Assembly: GCA_963575745.1 (NCBI GenBank)
Contig: CAUYUJ010002102.1
Coordinates: 304,239-368,238 of the forward strand
DNA: 64,000 nucleotides
Direction of reading: 5' to 3'
Source: Prorocentrum cordatum
Lineage: Eukaryota; Sar; Dinophyceae; Prorocentrales; Prorocentraceae
Position numbers and translations under genes: made by a program. The first letter of the stretch is position 1. The number at the start of each line of letters is the position of its first letter. This document shows positions 1-10,310 of this stretch, piece after piece. Below the pieces are notes generated by a model. It made no database searches, was not told where the DNA came from, and saw only the letters and a list, made by a program, of their open reading frames with translations.

Positions 1-283
1 CGCCGCGTCCAAAGCACCCAAGGAGCAGCGCTAAATGGCACCCTTGCAGTTTGCGCCTCGGCCCTGGCCGCCCGCACTTGGCATCGGGCTTCGAAACCCG
101 GCATGGGCTGTCGAAGTTTAACGCCCGCGCAGACAAGCAGCCGTCTACCGTCTACACTGGGCGTCGGGCTTTGCAGTGCGAGGCAAGCGGCAGAGGGATC
201 TGGGCAAACAGTGCCGTCCGCACGGGGCATCGGGCGGGAAGGACTACGGGCCGTCACTCTTCCTCAGGAGGCGCCATCCCCCC
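1..283. other. Unassigned GC-rich lead-in
   Basis: No domain, repeat unit or splice-supported exon is seen. The open frames here have no recognisable protein character. It runs straight into the first 152-bp repeat unit. Confidence 0.5.
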
Positions 284-899
284 GCCTGAGACATCTTCAA
301 AATCTGATCTGGAAGCCAAGGATGTTGGGCATGAACACAAGCAGACTGCCTGGGACATCCCCACAAACTGGCCGCGAACGGGCCCGTGAAAACACCCCTG
401 GCGGCTCCCGCTGGGGGTGCTGAAACCAGCGCCCCGCCTGAGACATCTTCAGAATCTAATTTGAAAACCAAGGATGTTGGGCATGAAAACGAGCAAACCG
501 CTTGAGACATCCCCACAAACTGGCCGCGAACGGCCCGTGAAAACACCCCTGGCGGCTCCTCTTTGGGGGTGCCGAAACCAGCGCCCCGCCTGAGACATCC
601 CCAGAATCTGATCTGAAAGCCAAGGATGTTGGGCATGAGCGCAAGCAAACTGCTTGAGACATCCCCACAAACTGGCCGCGAACGGGCCCGTGAAAACACC
701 CCTGGCGGCTCCCGATATGGGTGCTGAAATCAGCGCCCCGCCTGAGACATGTTCAGAATCTGATTTGAAAACCAAGGATGTTGGGCATGAAAACAAGCAA
801 ACCGCTTCAAACATCCCCGCAAACTGGCCGCGAACGGGCCCGTGATAACACCCCCAGCGGCTCCCCTTATGGGCGCTGAAACCAGCGCCCCGCCTGAGA
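284..899. repeat. 152-bp tandem repeat, four full units
   Basis: Units begin with gcctgag at 284, 436, 588 and 740, and a fifth starts at 892, so the period is exactly 152 bp each time. Units differ by scattered substitutions only. Each unit holds two copies of a GAGACAT-like word spaced exactly 64 bp apart (288/352, 440/504, 592/656). That is the same spacing as the satellite at 51.6-52.7 kb. Open frames through it on both strands are products of the repetition, not genes. Confidence 0.95.
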
Positions 900-1010
900 G
901 GGAGAAGGGGAATGCCTCTCAGAAGGAGGCTGCTTCTCAAAAGGCGCGGGCATTGTCCATTGATAAAAGGGCCAGCGCCCTCTAAGGAGAGGGGGCGCTT
1001 CTCTCCCCTG
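897..1010. repeat. Small foldback element (copy 1 of 3)
   Basis: Two arms rich in cttctcagaagg and ggcgcggg face each other around a short loop. The core ggcgcgggcattgtc...gataaaagggccagcgcc matches 11.27-11.38 kb closely, and a GC-richer relative lies at 47.21-47.33 kb. No coding capacity; a small foldback or MITE-like repeat. Confidence 0.65.
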
Positions 1011-1069
1011 TTTTACCCTTGTCGTCTCGGTCCTTCCTGTGTCAGCCTCCTTCGCCTAGCTCGCGCCAG

Positions 1070-1162
1070 ACGGCCTTTGCGAAACTGGACACAGACGGTG
1101 ACGGGCTCATCAGCAAGGAGGAGGCGAAGGCGGACAATGCCCTCGCAAAAGAGTTCGACAAG
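1070..1162 (+). CDS. EF-hand protein, exon with first Ca-binding loop (partial)
   Basis: The exon reads 31 codons containing the loop DTDGDGLISKEE. All loop positions are canonical (D1, D3, D5, G6, I8, E12), preceded by FAKL and followed by a helix ending LAKEFDK. The upstream boundary is cgccag at 1064-1069. The end is placed after AAG at 1162, where the next bases are GCGTGC, a GC-type donor of the kind dinoflagellates use. Joined at that point, the frame continues without adjustment into the exon at 12140 to give EFDK-LDENGDGKLNLQELK, a second perfect EF-hand. The loop-to-loop spacing of 26 residues resembles short paired EF-hand proteins rather than calmodulin (36). Role inferred: calcium binding. 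The first exon, signal peptide and remaining exons are not identified. Confidence 0.75.
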
Positions 1163-1254
1163 GCGTGCCGACCCTCTCCCCCTTCGAAGGAGGAGTCAAG
1201 CAATGAGGGAGGGTGAGGAGGGGGGAGGATTGGCGGGGAGATGGTGGATGAGGA

Positions 1255-1352
1255 CGAGCACGAGGACGAGGACGAGGAGGAGGAGGAGGAGGAGGAAGAG
1301 GAGGAGGAGGAGGAAGAGGAGGAGGAGGAGGGGGAGGAGGAGGAGAGAGAGC
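1255..1352. repeat. (GGA)n triplet array
   Basis: Almost pure GAG/GGA with occasional GAA and GAC. It generates poly-Glu and poly-Arg on this strand and poly-Ser and poly-Leu on the other. Not coding. Confidence 0.95.
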
Positions 1353-1779
1353 AGACGGGGGAAGGGGGGAGGAGCAGCAGGAGGAATGTGCAGGGGAAGG
1401 ATGGAGTTTTGTTGCGGAGATGCGCGCACGGATGAACAGCTGAACAGTGAGACGTTCGATTCTCCCTGTCCGAAACGGCGTTGGATTGCTTGGCTCGGGC
1501 AGGGTGCCCTGGTCGTTTGCCTCGAGCGAGGTCGTCCAAGCTAGACTTCGCAGCTTCCCGCAGGGGGCTGGAGAAGGAGGGAGGAGCAGAAGGAGGAGGA
1601 TGAGGAGGCCAACAAGGACAGCAACCTGGCGATGTCCCCTATGCCGAGAGTTGAAGGGCAGAATGGGACAGACAATGCCTCCGGGTGACCTCTGTTGTTC
1701 AAGAGGCCTGCGCCGTTCCGCCAGCCCCAAGAAGAGGCGCGGAGGCCACGGTCGAGGCGCCGTGGGCTTCTCGGGCACT

Positions 1780-1925
1780 GATTCTCTGGGGACTCTTGCG
1801 GGCGTCTTGGAGCTGTTTGGGGGCCGGGTGGAGCCTCCTGGAGGCAGTTTTGAAGCGTCTCGGGGGCCGTTCTGGAGTCTCTCTTGGGCCTCTTGGGGGC
1901 CTCTGGGGGCTTCTTCTGGGTGACC
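1780..1925. repeat. Degenerate GGGGCCTCTTGG-type repeat
   Basis: Short words of the type cttgggggcct and gggcctcttgg recur every 9-15 bases. The same low-complexity sequence recurs at 8.3-8.7, 17.2-17.5 and 18.1-18.7 kb, and in reverse orientation near 56.2 and 57.0-57.5 kb. It gives G/L/P/S/W-rich open frames that should be ignored. Confidence 0.7.
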
Positions 1926-2120
1926 TCTGTTATCAACATGTCGGTGGAGTGATTCGGCGGTTGTTCCCTACACGTTCTGATGAATGGGGGAGGACCCGAT
2001 GCCTCAGCCTTGCTCCCTCTCCGCCTCCGCTGGCCTTACCCCAACTCCCCGGCTTAGCGAAAACGCAACAAATTGCAAGCGCGTCGTTGCTCCAATGGCA
2101 GCATCGGCCTCTCGGGGCCG

Positions 2121-2254
2121 TTCTTCAAGGGAGGATAAAATCACTCCGACCCCGATAATCGGCGTCTACCAAACGGCCCTGGGTGTTTTCTACACAGCCC
2201 TGCCCTGTTCGATTCCTTCCTTGGGTGCGTCTGTTAAATGGCCTTGCTGGTCGG
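2121..2254. repeat. Dispersed repeat D, copy 1
   Basis: Matches 27800-27930 along its whole length, from ttcttcaagggaggataaaa to gccttgctggtcgg. It carries an internal direct repeat of gcgtytacyaaacggcc. The words gttcgattcc here and ggtttgattcc in the other copy resemble a polymerase III B box, so a tRNA-derived SINE is possible, but no clear A box is seen. Confidence 0.7.
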
Positions 2255-2362
2255 TGTGCTTGCTATGAGGGTGGATGTTCTGCTCTCTGGTTCCCTGGGC
2301 GACGAGAGCTGTGCACGGGCACCTATCCTGGCCAGGCTCACCCCGGGCCCCAGACCAGGCAC

Positions 2363-2537
2363 ACAGTCAAAAGCCCTAATAAGGACGCGCGACTTTGCTC
2401 AGGGTACCCTGGCGTCCTTGCGCTCCCTTGCTCTTGCGTCCTTGAGGTTTTCGTCGTCCGCCGCCCCAAGAATCCCAACTTCGGCTTCCAAGGGTCTCGC
2501 GTCCTTACCGCGCGTCCTTACTAGGGTTTTTGACCGT
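2363..2537. mobile_element. MITE with TACRGTCAAAA termini (copy 1)
   Basis: The left arm gtcaaaagccctaataagg is inverted in the right arm, which reads ccttactagggtttttgac. The arms match over about 25 bp and continue into further ggacgcg words. A longer relative lies at 21726-21941 and shares the internal phrase aacttcggcytccaagggtc. Ends beginning with TA suggest a Tc1/mariner-type TA target, although the left end here has lost the first bases. No transposase is encoded. Confidence 0.75.
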
Positions 2538-3355
2538 ACCTGCTTCCAGGGCCAGGCCAGGAATCACAAACGAACAGCACGCACCCATACCCACAAGGGG
2601 GGTCGGATTGAGCAAGACTGGCTGTGGTGGATGCGGGCTGTCGGACCCCAGCGGAGTCTCCCGTTCGAGCGGGGACCCCCCTCCGACAGCACGCCTCCAG
2701 AGCCCCCTTCCGTGCCTCCCATGGGTATGGGGTGCGCTGTTCGCTCGTCAAGGAAACGTGGACTGGACAGATCCTTGGTCCAACGTGGGCCTGGCCAGGG
2801 CTGGTGTACACGCCAGTCGTTGGACGCAGGTGTGTGTTCGGGAGGTCCAGATTCCAGCCTGCTTCAAGCGCCTTCCTGCCTCAGGCGTCGATGCGTGCTT
2901 GCTGTGGGCGGGCCCGAGTCCGCTCTTTCATCCGCCTTCCTGCTTCATGTTTCCACCTACTTCCGACTGGCGGGTATGCGTGCGTCAGGAGGGAAAGCAC
3001 ACACGGGCACAAATAAACGTCGATCCCCCGGAGCATAGAAACATTTGGAAGTGGAGGGGGACACGAGCATCCAGGAGCAAGAATTGGCATCGCTCAGACG
3101 TGTGCATCTTACATCGGCGCGGGCCATCGAGAAGCATCTTGACTCATCTGGTGAAGCATAAGCGCACGACATCGAAACGTGCACGGGGAATGGACGTCCG
3201 AGCGATGGCGAGATGAGGAACACTGACACGCGGGGAGTTCTGGTGTCTTTGCCTGTCCGTCTGCGCGTCCCTCGCCGCGCGCCGGGCGCCGGGGCCTGCT
3301 GCGCCACAAGACGCGGGAGCGTGCTGACCCCGGGGCCGCCCGCCTCGTCCATTTT
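2538..3355. other. Unassigned stretch before the LINE remnant
   Basis: No repeat unit or domain is recognised. About 3040-3165 has a frame reading KHLEVEGDTSIQEQELASL and onward, which looks protein-like (amphipathic, no low complexity) but ends in a stop. It could be a decayed 5' part of the LINE that follows. Confidence 0.4.
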
Positions 3356-5420
3356 TGTTTTTCCCCCGGCCGCGTCCCTGCTTGACCAGTTCAGAGACTT
3401 GCAGAGCATCGCGCGCATCAAGACACGCAGAAAGCGGACCCTCATCGCGCACATGACAGACCAAGACGGCGCCAAGCGCACGACAAGACAAGACAGTGCT
3501 GCCGTTTTCGCAGAATTTTGCGAGCACCTTTACCATTCAACGGCAGAGTCGACGCAGCAAGAACGGCCCGACGACGACCTCCCACCTTTCACAAAAGCAG
3601 AGGTAGACAAGGCGATCAAGGAGCTCCGCCTTGGCAAAGCTCTCGACACCACAGGCCTCAGAGCAGAGATGCTGAAAAAGCGCACGGAAGAACTCAAAGA
3701 AGCATTGCTCCACCTCTACAACACGCCCCTGCAGCCCAACGCTCCGCCACCGGCCAGCTGGAAGAGCATAGTTGACACGGTAATTCCAAAAAGTGGGGAT
3801 CTCACGCTTCCTCAAAATTACCGCCCTATATGCACGATACCGCTGCTTTACAAGCTTTTTCAGCAGGCTGCTTTACAACCGACTCCAACCGGCACTCGAC
3901 TCTCGACAGACAGCTGACCAAGCAGGCTTCAGACCAGGACACTCGACCACCGACCACCTCCTCACATTTCACACTCTTAGAGAGCGAGCGCACGAATGGA
4001 ACCAGAACTTGTGGGTTGCAGCGCTCGACTTAACAAAAGGTTTTGGCACGGTCGAACACGAGAGCATATGGGCAGCACTCAAGGTGCAAGGTGTCCAGCC
4101 AGGATACATCTCTCTACTCCAGCAGTTGTACGAGGGACAGGAAACCACAGTCAAAACGGATGTATCCAGCCAGCCCTTCAGCCTTATACTACGGGGCACG
4201 AAACAAGGGGGCCCGCGCAGCTCCCTCCTCTTTAACGCTCTTCTACAACACATTCTAGAACCGCTGATCACCCAATGGCAAAAGAAGGGCAAGGGCGTTC
4301 AGCTGGGGCGAACCGCCGCCACCACACTCACCAACCTTCGCTTCGCCGACGACGTGCTCTTAACCAGTCAGACTCTCCCGCGCCTCACAACGATGCTGGA
4401 AGATATTGTGCGTTCGGCGCAACCACACGGACTCGAACTGCACCCTTCCAAGACCAAGATATTGAGCAACCGTACGAGAAAGACCGGCAGGGCGAGCTCG
4501 CGCACGGCGCGCGCTGAGGGCATGGACAGGACATCGACATCTTGCCACACGAGGGCAACATCAAATACCTCGGCCAACTCATCAGCTTCCACGACGCGAC
4601 GGAGACAGAGATCCACCACCGCACGAGAACCGCATGGGCATCATTCATTTCACACAAACAGGAGCTGACCAGCAAGCGCTACCCGCTGGCGCACAGGTTT
4701 CGGCTTTTCAACAGCACAGTTGCACCGACGGCGCTTTACGGAGCAGAGACCTGGACGCTTACGGAACCTCTCCAGCAACACCTGCGACGAACGCAACGAC
4801 GCATGCTCCGCATGATCACCAAAACGACACGGCGACGCACCACTCGCAGCACAGTCCCTCGCAATAACCGAAGCGGCACGGACGACGGCACGACCAACGA
4901 AACACCTGGCGACGGCCCCAACGCAACCGACAGCAGCGACGACGCAGACAGCAACGCAGCACAGCAAGACGCAGCATATCCACACAGCGAGAGCAACGAC
5001 AATGACGACGACAACGAGGACAAGCTAGAGCCCTGGGTCGAGTATATACAGCGAGCAACACGGAGTGCAGAGCAGCTCATGCAGCACCACCTAGTCGCAA
5101 TTTGGGAGACAGCTCGCAGACAGAAGTCGTGGCGTATGGCGTCGGGGGTTGCTAACCATGACCCCACCAGGTGGACCTGGCGCGCACTCCACTGGCAACC
5201 AGGAGAGAACCCACTCCAACGCGGACAACGACAGCAAGGCGGCCAGCGAAAACGCTGGGAAGACGACTTCGTCAAGTTCCCCCAACAAAACAACCCCGAC
5301 CAGCATCCAACGCCCACACCGACTACAAAAGGCCAACTCAACGACTTCACCTGGATTCGCACGGCCCAAAACACCACCACCTGGTCGACACTCGAACGGC
5401 AATACGCACACCCCACGTAA
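3356..5420 (+). pseudogene. RTE-type LINE reverse transcriptase, frameshifted
   Basis: A reverse transcriptase of the RTE/Jockey kind is split into three frames. Frame one (to about 3865) has the pre-RT region LLDQFRDLQSIARIKTRRKR and fingers ending in YRPICTIPLLYKL. Frame two (about 3865-4520) has QAGFRPGHSTTDHL, motif A ALDLTKGFGTVEH, motif B RGTKQGGPRSSLLFN and motif C RFADDVLL. Frame three (about 4525-5420) has IKYLGQLIS, the thumb region ending in LYGAETWTL, and a C-terminal RWEDDFVKF segment with a stop at 5420. Catalytic Asp residues of motifs A and C remain. Motif B normally reads TKQGDPLSS, so D-to-G and L-to-R changes have accumulated, and KAFDTVEH has become KGFGTVEH. The endonuclease half is missing, so this is a 5'-truncated dead copy lying inside the EF-hand intron. 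Confidence 0.88.
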
Positions 5421-5694
5421 CGGCACTACGCCGACATCCACATCCAGGACGTCCCTCCTCCTTCCTCCGTCGCAGATGTTCTATTGTTTCGCTGTCCATA
5501 TGCATGATCGCGTGTAATCCATACGTAAAGGTTTGAAGAGGCTTCGGCCTCCTCCACCAGGTCTCGAGCAGGCCCGGACAGCTGTCCGCAGTGGTGGTTC
5601 TCCTCCTCCTTCTCCTGCATCCTGCATGGCGGCACACTTCGGCCCAACGGCACCCCCGTTCACGTCATCCATCGCCAGCGCAGTCCCCCTATGC
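5421..5694. other. LINE 3' flank, unassigned
   Basis: Follows the LINE stop codon and probably includes its 3' untranslated end. No poly(A) or simple tail is evident. Ends at the MITE. Confidence 0.4.
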
Positions 5695-5857
5695 TTCAGT
5701 CGGGCCTGTCCCTCTACAAGAGGAATGTTCAGAAACAGTAGAAACATATAGTCTGGGGGCGATTGTTTGACTATTTCTGCACATGTTTTGAGTCATGTTT
5801 GGGGTGCTTTTCATTTGTCGTCCAAAATCGGCCTGTAGGGGGACGGGCCCGACCTGA
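5695..5857. mobile_element. MITE family A, copy 1
   Basis: The left end is gtcgggcctgtccctctaca at 5699 and the right end closes with tgtagggggacgggcccgac at 5853, an inverted repeat of about 22 bp. The middle is AT-rich for this genome (attgtttgactatttctgcac). Other copies lie at 9401-9522, 26332-26483 and 51032-51354, with a truncated one at 8107. Flanks read cttca at the left and ctgag at the right, so the inverted repeat probably extends a few bases further. No target duplication could be fixed. Confidence 0.85.
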
Positions 5858-6059
5858 GCCTAGCCGTTGAATTCGAAAGAACGCTGGTGCGCGTCCCCGG
5901 GGCGCCTCTCCGGTGCAGCTCTCGCCCTCCCCGCCTCGGCTTGCCGGGGCAGCGAGGGCAGGGCCGCGCCCCTCCCCCCACGCGCTCGCTCCCGCCGTGC
6001 TTCGTCCCCTCGACGCCGGTCCGGCTCGGGTGTGCTCCGCCTCTTGGGCCAGGGCTCCT

Positions 6060-6300
6060 CTCGGCTCCGCCGCTTCGGTCAGCGTCGACGTCGACGCTGT
6101 TTCCGATGCCGATCTGGTGCGGCTTCGGCTTCCGATGTGGGCTCTGGCTTCTCCGTGGAGGCCTGCTAGCCTGCCGAATTCCGCCGATGCGGCTTTTCCC
6201 GACGCGGCTGCCGATGCCCGCTGATCCGATTCTCTTCGGTAGCCGATCCGACTTCCCGATTCGGTTCTGGATCCTCCTCCCCAGACGCCCGACGTCGCGA
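6060..6300. repeat. Dispersed repeat G, copy 1
   Basis: Matches 62390-62600 in the same orientation. Shared blocks include gatgtgg-ggctc-g-cttctcc, cggaggcctgc-agcctgccga and later ccgatccgactt. Rich in GATGCC and CCGATC words. No coding sense. Confidence 0.6.
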
Positions 6301-7341
6301 TTTTGAGGCGCGGCGCGGCAGAGGCAGTCCGCACGCGCGCGCGGGCGGGCCGGGGGACGGCAGGCGAAAAAGTTGTCCGACGGCAAGAGAGGGAGACAAA
6401 GACGGAGGGGCGGCAGCGGGGGAAGGGAATTGATGGATAGCGTTCAGGCGGCGGCAGTCGCCGCTGAGCGGCCGGGGCGGCCAGCCAGCGCTGCACCCCT
6501 GGCAGCGGGCGCTGGTTGGCGTCGCGGCCACACCCACGGGTTGGGGCAGACGCAGCAGCGGAAAGAGCCGCAGCCACAACGAGGTGGATCTTGTTCAGAG
6601 GAGGGCCCCTCGTCGGGTGTTACCAGAAGCGCCCCTGGCCCAAGATGCCCACAGGACTTCCAGGGAGACCCCGGCGGCCTCCAGAGCACCCCATCAAGAG
6701 GCCCAGAGGGGCCCCGGGGGCTCCGAGATGGCCCCAGAAGCTGGGAGCACCTGGGTCCTGGGGCACCCTTCGCACCCCCCGGCCTCGGGGGGGAACCCAT
6801 CGACATCGACATGAGCACTTTGGTTTTGTGGCTGCGGTCGATTTGGCCGTCCCGGGGCGCCACATCGACCACGACCAATACGAAGCTGGCGTCGGTGTTC
6901 CAACAGATGTTGGCATGCGCAAGACATCCCCCCCAGGGTGTGTCATCGATGTGGCTGTGGTCGCTTGCAGTCCCCGTAGAGTCGTGCGCGACGTGGTTCT
7001 CCAGAGGGTCTGACCTCTTCCTGGGGCCTGGCTTCTCATCCGGGGCCGATTTGGGACGGCCCCGCGGAGCCTGGCGCGAGGACCCCCCGGAGGACGCGGA
7101 GGACGCAAAGCTTTACGCCGTGCTTGTTTTCCTTCGTTGCGCGAGGATGGCAGGGCCATGCATGGACCCAAGCACAGACCTCCAGAGGCACCCAGCTCAC
7201 CAGCCTGAAACAACACCCGATCCCTATGATCGGCATCGCCTTGTCTCGATGCCGATCTTAAGGATGCCCTCGATGTTCGAGGGCGCATCCCTGAGGTTGG
7301 CATCGCTTTCTAGATGTCACTCTTTAGGATAGGGATAAGTC
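6301..7341. other. Unassigned GC-rich stretch
   Basis: Contains about 150 bp of reversed GGCCCC/AAG low complexity (6640-6760). A frame near 6810-7010 reads AAVDLAVPGRHIDHDQYEAG, which has codon-like composition but no recognised domain and no clear splice sites. Nothing else supportable. Confidence 0.4.
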
Positions 7342-7549
7342 TAGGCCTCCCAGATGGGGTCGGGGTAGGTAGGGTCTGAGGATCGCACCGCATAGCCGAT
7401 GCATCGGCGATGCGGCTTGTTGTGGAGCCCCGTTTTCTCCACGCCGACGTCGCCGCTGCATCGCCCACGTCGCCGATACATCGCCGATGCATTCGCGATG
7501 CGGCACGATCCTCTGAGCCCATCTGCTCGGACCCCAAGGGGGAGGCTTC
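7342..7549. mobile_element. Foldback element B, copy 1
   Basis: Inverted arms: ggcctcccagatggggtcgg at the left and ctcggaccccaaggggagg at the right, extended inward by gaggatcgcaccgcat facing atgcggcacgatcctc. The centre is a nest of palindromic ATCGGCGATGC words. The copy at 60015-60192 has the same arms and the same gatcctc and catctgctcggacccc ends. Confidence 0.75.
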
Positions 7550-8106
7550 CAATAGATGTAAACCGAGGGGGCCGATAACGCTACTCCCCGGATCTCTCCC
7601 AGGGTGGGAGGCCCAGCAAGGGGAAAACGAGGGAGGCTAGCGGTATGGGTAATTTCTTACTGAATGTAATTGGTTTTAGGGTTTTAACAAATGGTCGCAG
7701 CCACGCAGAGGGGGTGCGTAGCGACGCCCCGAATGCTCGGTCTCCAGTACTTCTACGTGGCGGCGCCCCCGCAGGCACGCAGAGGGCACGCGTGGCGACG
7801 GGGGCGTCGCCACGCAGAGCTTCTGAAGGCCAAACATTCTGAAAGCCAATTGTTCCCACTACTGAAATACTCTTTTCCTCCTCCGATGAGCGACTCGAGG
7901 CTGGCCACCAGCGGAGCCCCCTTTTGGGGCCCGGTGCCCGGCGGGATCGTCGGATCCCAAGAGGCGGGCGGAGCGGGCTCGTGGGGGCGCCGCGCGCACA
8001 GCCCACGGCCCCGCGCGAGGCGTGCCCCCCCCCCCCGCCCCCCGGCCGCGCTCGGGCCACCCGGTCGGCGGGCGGGCGGCACTCCTGTCGGAGGCACCTC
8101 TTTTAT
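7550..8106. other. Unassigned; local inverted repeats
   Basis: About 7690-7835 contains facing words cacgcagagggggtgcgtagcg and cgtggcgacgggggcgtcgcc, forming imperfect hairpins. A run of ten or more C occurs at 8030. No gene-like frame. Confidence 0.35.
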
Positions 8107-8260
8107 GTCGGGCGTGTCCCCCATACAGGGGGATTTGCGACGAAAAATAAAAGATACCCCAAAGATACCCCCAAAAGGTCCAAACATACTCGAAAAATAA
8201 TCCCTGGGCTGTTTTTGGATTATGTTGTGATGATTTGGGTCTTTTATTTAATCGCTTCGC
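8107..8260. mobile_element. MITE family A, truncated copy
   Basis: The left terminus gtcgggcgtgtcccccataca and an A-rich interior with repeated gataccccaaa words are present. The matching right terminus is not found. The AT-rich patch continues to about 8260. Confidence 0.6.
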
Positions 8261-8317
8261 TCATTCCGCCAGCCCATACAGTCTCATGTCTGCCGTTTGC
8301 CCGAGGGCCTGGTGTCA

Positions 8318-8700
8318 ATGCGGCGCTTTGGGGGTTCCTGGGGCCGCTTGGGGGACTCCTGGGGCGCTCGGGGGGGCATTTGGGGGGCCTCCTGGGGCCG
8401 CTTGGGGGACTCTTGGGGGCCTCCTGAGGGCCTCGTGGGGGCCTCTTGGGGCCTCTTAGGGGCCTCTTGGGGCCTCGTAGGGGCTTCTTAGGGCCGAGGG
8501 CTCGAAATGTTGTTTCGTGTTCCCTCTCTGGGGCCCCTTTGGGGGCGTTCTTGGGGCCCTCTTGGACCGTCTTGGAGGCTTCTTGGGCCGTCTTCGAGCC
8601 CTCTTGGGCCATCTTGGGGCCCTCTTGGGGGCCTCTTGGGCCCTCTTGGGGCGATCTTGGGGGCCTCTTGGGCCGTCTTGGGGCGTCGGGAAGCCGAACA
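8318..8700. repeat. GGGGCCTCTTGG-type array
   Basis: The best developed example in the window: units such as gggggcctcttggggccgtcttgg recur for almost 400 bp with a period drifting around 10-24 bp. Both strands stay open, giving G/L/W-rich or P/R/K-rich frames, which are artefacts. Confidence 0.85.
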
Positions 8701-8920
8701 GGTGGAAGCTCCAAAATCTCTCAAAAACCTAAGGAAAAACAAGCGGGGCCAGAAGCCAGCGGGGCTCTCAAATCGTGGACCGGCCATGGATCTCGCCGCC
8801 GCCCTGTGTCAGGTGAGGCATCCTCCAGGGCCTGACGCCTCCTGGGAACACTGCTTGACCAACGCCCCCACCGTGGGTCACACCAGCTGGGGGACACACG
8901 GTCACGTAAACATAAACTTG

Positions 8921-9030
8921 TGGCGCCCCGCGCGGGCTCCCCCGATCCGCGCGGGGTCCCCCTGGCGGCTCCCTCCGCGCGCCCAGGGAGGGGGCTTCAG
9001 GGCCGATCCGAGAAACCGGCGCGGACCTCT
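8921..9030. mobile_element. Foldback element C, copy 1
   Basis: The left arm tggcgccccgcgcgggctcc...gatccgcgcgggg faces the right arm ccgatccgagaaaccggcgcgg. It has the same architecture as copies at 23236, 25081 and 46700. An A-rich acataaac word precedes the left arm, as in the other copies. Confidence 0.65.
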
Positions 9031-9400
9031 GCACGCGTCTATAGTCTATACGCCTCGCCCTCGAGGCATCGGTGGGCTGGCGCTTCGCGTGTTCCCTGCC
9101 CTTCCCTCTCCTTCCTTCTCCTTCCCTCTCATCGAGATCCGAAGCTGTTTACGTACGTTCTGATCCAAACCGTTCGAGGACGCTCGCTTTCTGGAGCACT
9201 CCGAGAGGGCCGCGCGGCGCCCGAGGCACGCCTCGGAGCCGCCAGGCCTCGGAGGAGTCCGAGGCATGCCGATCCCGGTTCGCCCCGAGGCTGCCCCCGT
9301 TTCTCGTGTCGGGGGCCGTGGCTCGTGGGCAGCCGGGGCCGAAGTGAGTCCGAGGCGGGAACGTGTCCGCATGATCTCAGGCGGTGAGATCTGTACTTCA

Positions 9401-9522
9401 GTCGGGCGTGTCCCTCTACAGGAGGAGTATTCAAAGTAGTCAAAAATAGTTCGGGAACGATGTTTGGAATCTTTTGGGTTTTTTTTTCGTCCAAAGTACC
9501 CCTGCAGGGAGACAGGCCCGAC
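9401..9522. mobile_element. MITE family A, copy 2
   Basis: Begins gtcgggcgtgtccctctaca and ends cctgcagggagacaggcccgac. The interior has agtcaaaaatag and a T-run followed by cgtccaaag, as in the other copies. Shortest complete copy (122 bp). Confidence 0.85.
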
Positions 9523-9859
9523 CTAAATCTATACACCTCCGCTGCCTCTGGCCCATCCTGGGCCCGAGGGGCAGTACAGGGGTCGACCCCTGAGCGGTCT
9601 TCGGGCGATGTCGTGGGCCGCGTTCGTTCCGATTCCGCTTTGCAGCAGAGGCGGAGGGGAGCCAGAGCGGGGGAAGCACAAACGCAGCACGAGCACGAAA
9701 AACACGGTTCGGGTCGCTCCCTTGGGGGCAGCACGCGTGCCTCCCTGGCTGAGCCAGGAGGGCGTGCAATTACACTGCGCTCCCGGGCCCGGGAGGAGGC
9801 GCCTGGCCAGGGGCAGCGGACATGTATCTGTATGGTTGTGGAGGACGGTCAGTGGAGAG

Positions 9860-9985
9860 GAAGCGTGTTGCCAAATAAGTTCCAGATGTCTAAAGCATGT
9901 GTCAAGCATGTTATAAACATGTGAAAACTATGTTTTAAACATGTTCAGAACATGCTTCCGACATTTTTAACACACTTAATTCAAG
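9860..9985. repeat. AT-rich segment of ACATGTT words
   Basis: Repeated aagcatgt, aaacatgt and gaacatgc words in both orientations, between gtgttgccaaataag and aacacacttaattc. Markedly AT-rich against its surroundings; probably another small inverted-repeat element, boundaries uncertain. Confidence 0.45.
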
Positions 9986-10310
9986 TTCAATGATAGGACT
10001 GTTGGGGTGTCCATTGTCGTGACATCCACAAATGTATGGGCCCCGTCGCCGTGCAGCCACCGCCTGGGAGGTCGAGCTTCGGGGACCTGGCGGCGGAGGG
10101 CGAACTTCGGGGACCTCGGCTGGCTGGCCCTGGGAAGGGAGGCGAAGATCTCCGCACCCACCGCCCGCCGAGGTCCCCACAGCTCGAGATCCCCGGGCGG
10201 CGGCCATGAACAAACTCCCACAGCGTGACAAGGACCACTCTCGGCTCAGGAGGGGCTCGTGGTTCTCGGCCGCACCCGGACCCTGTGTCGGGGGACCTAT
10301 CCCAAGGGCG
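9986..10310. other. Unassigned
   Basis: Facing cttcggggacc words near 10078-10112 and the reverse sense near 10170 suggest a further weak inverted repeat. No gene. Confidence 0.3.

Noticed and set aside
284-899. CRISPR-like array
   Set aside because: Units are contiguous 152-bp tandem repeats with no unique spacers.
2200-2215. tRNA gene suggested by gttcgattcc
   Set aside because: No acceptor or anticodon stem can be drawn around it; kept only as a possible SINE box.
8318-8835. G/L/W-rich proteins from the GGGGCCTCTTGG array
   Set aside because: Both strands and several frames are equally open and no codon-position bias is visible.
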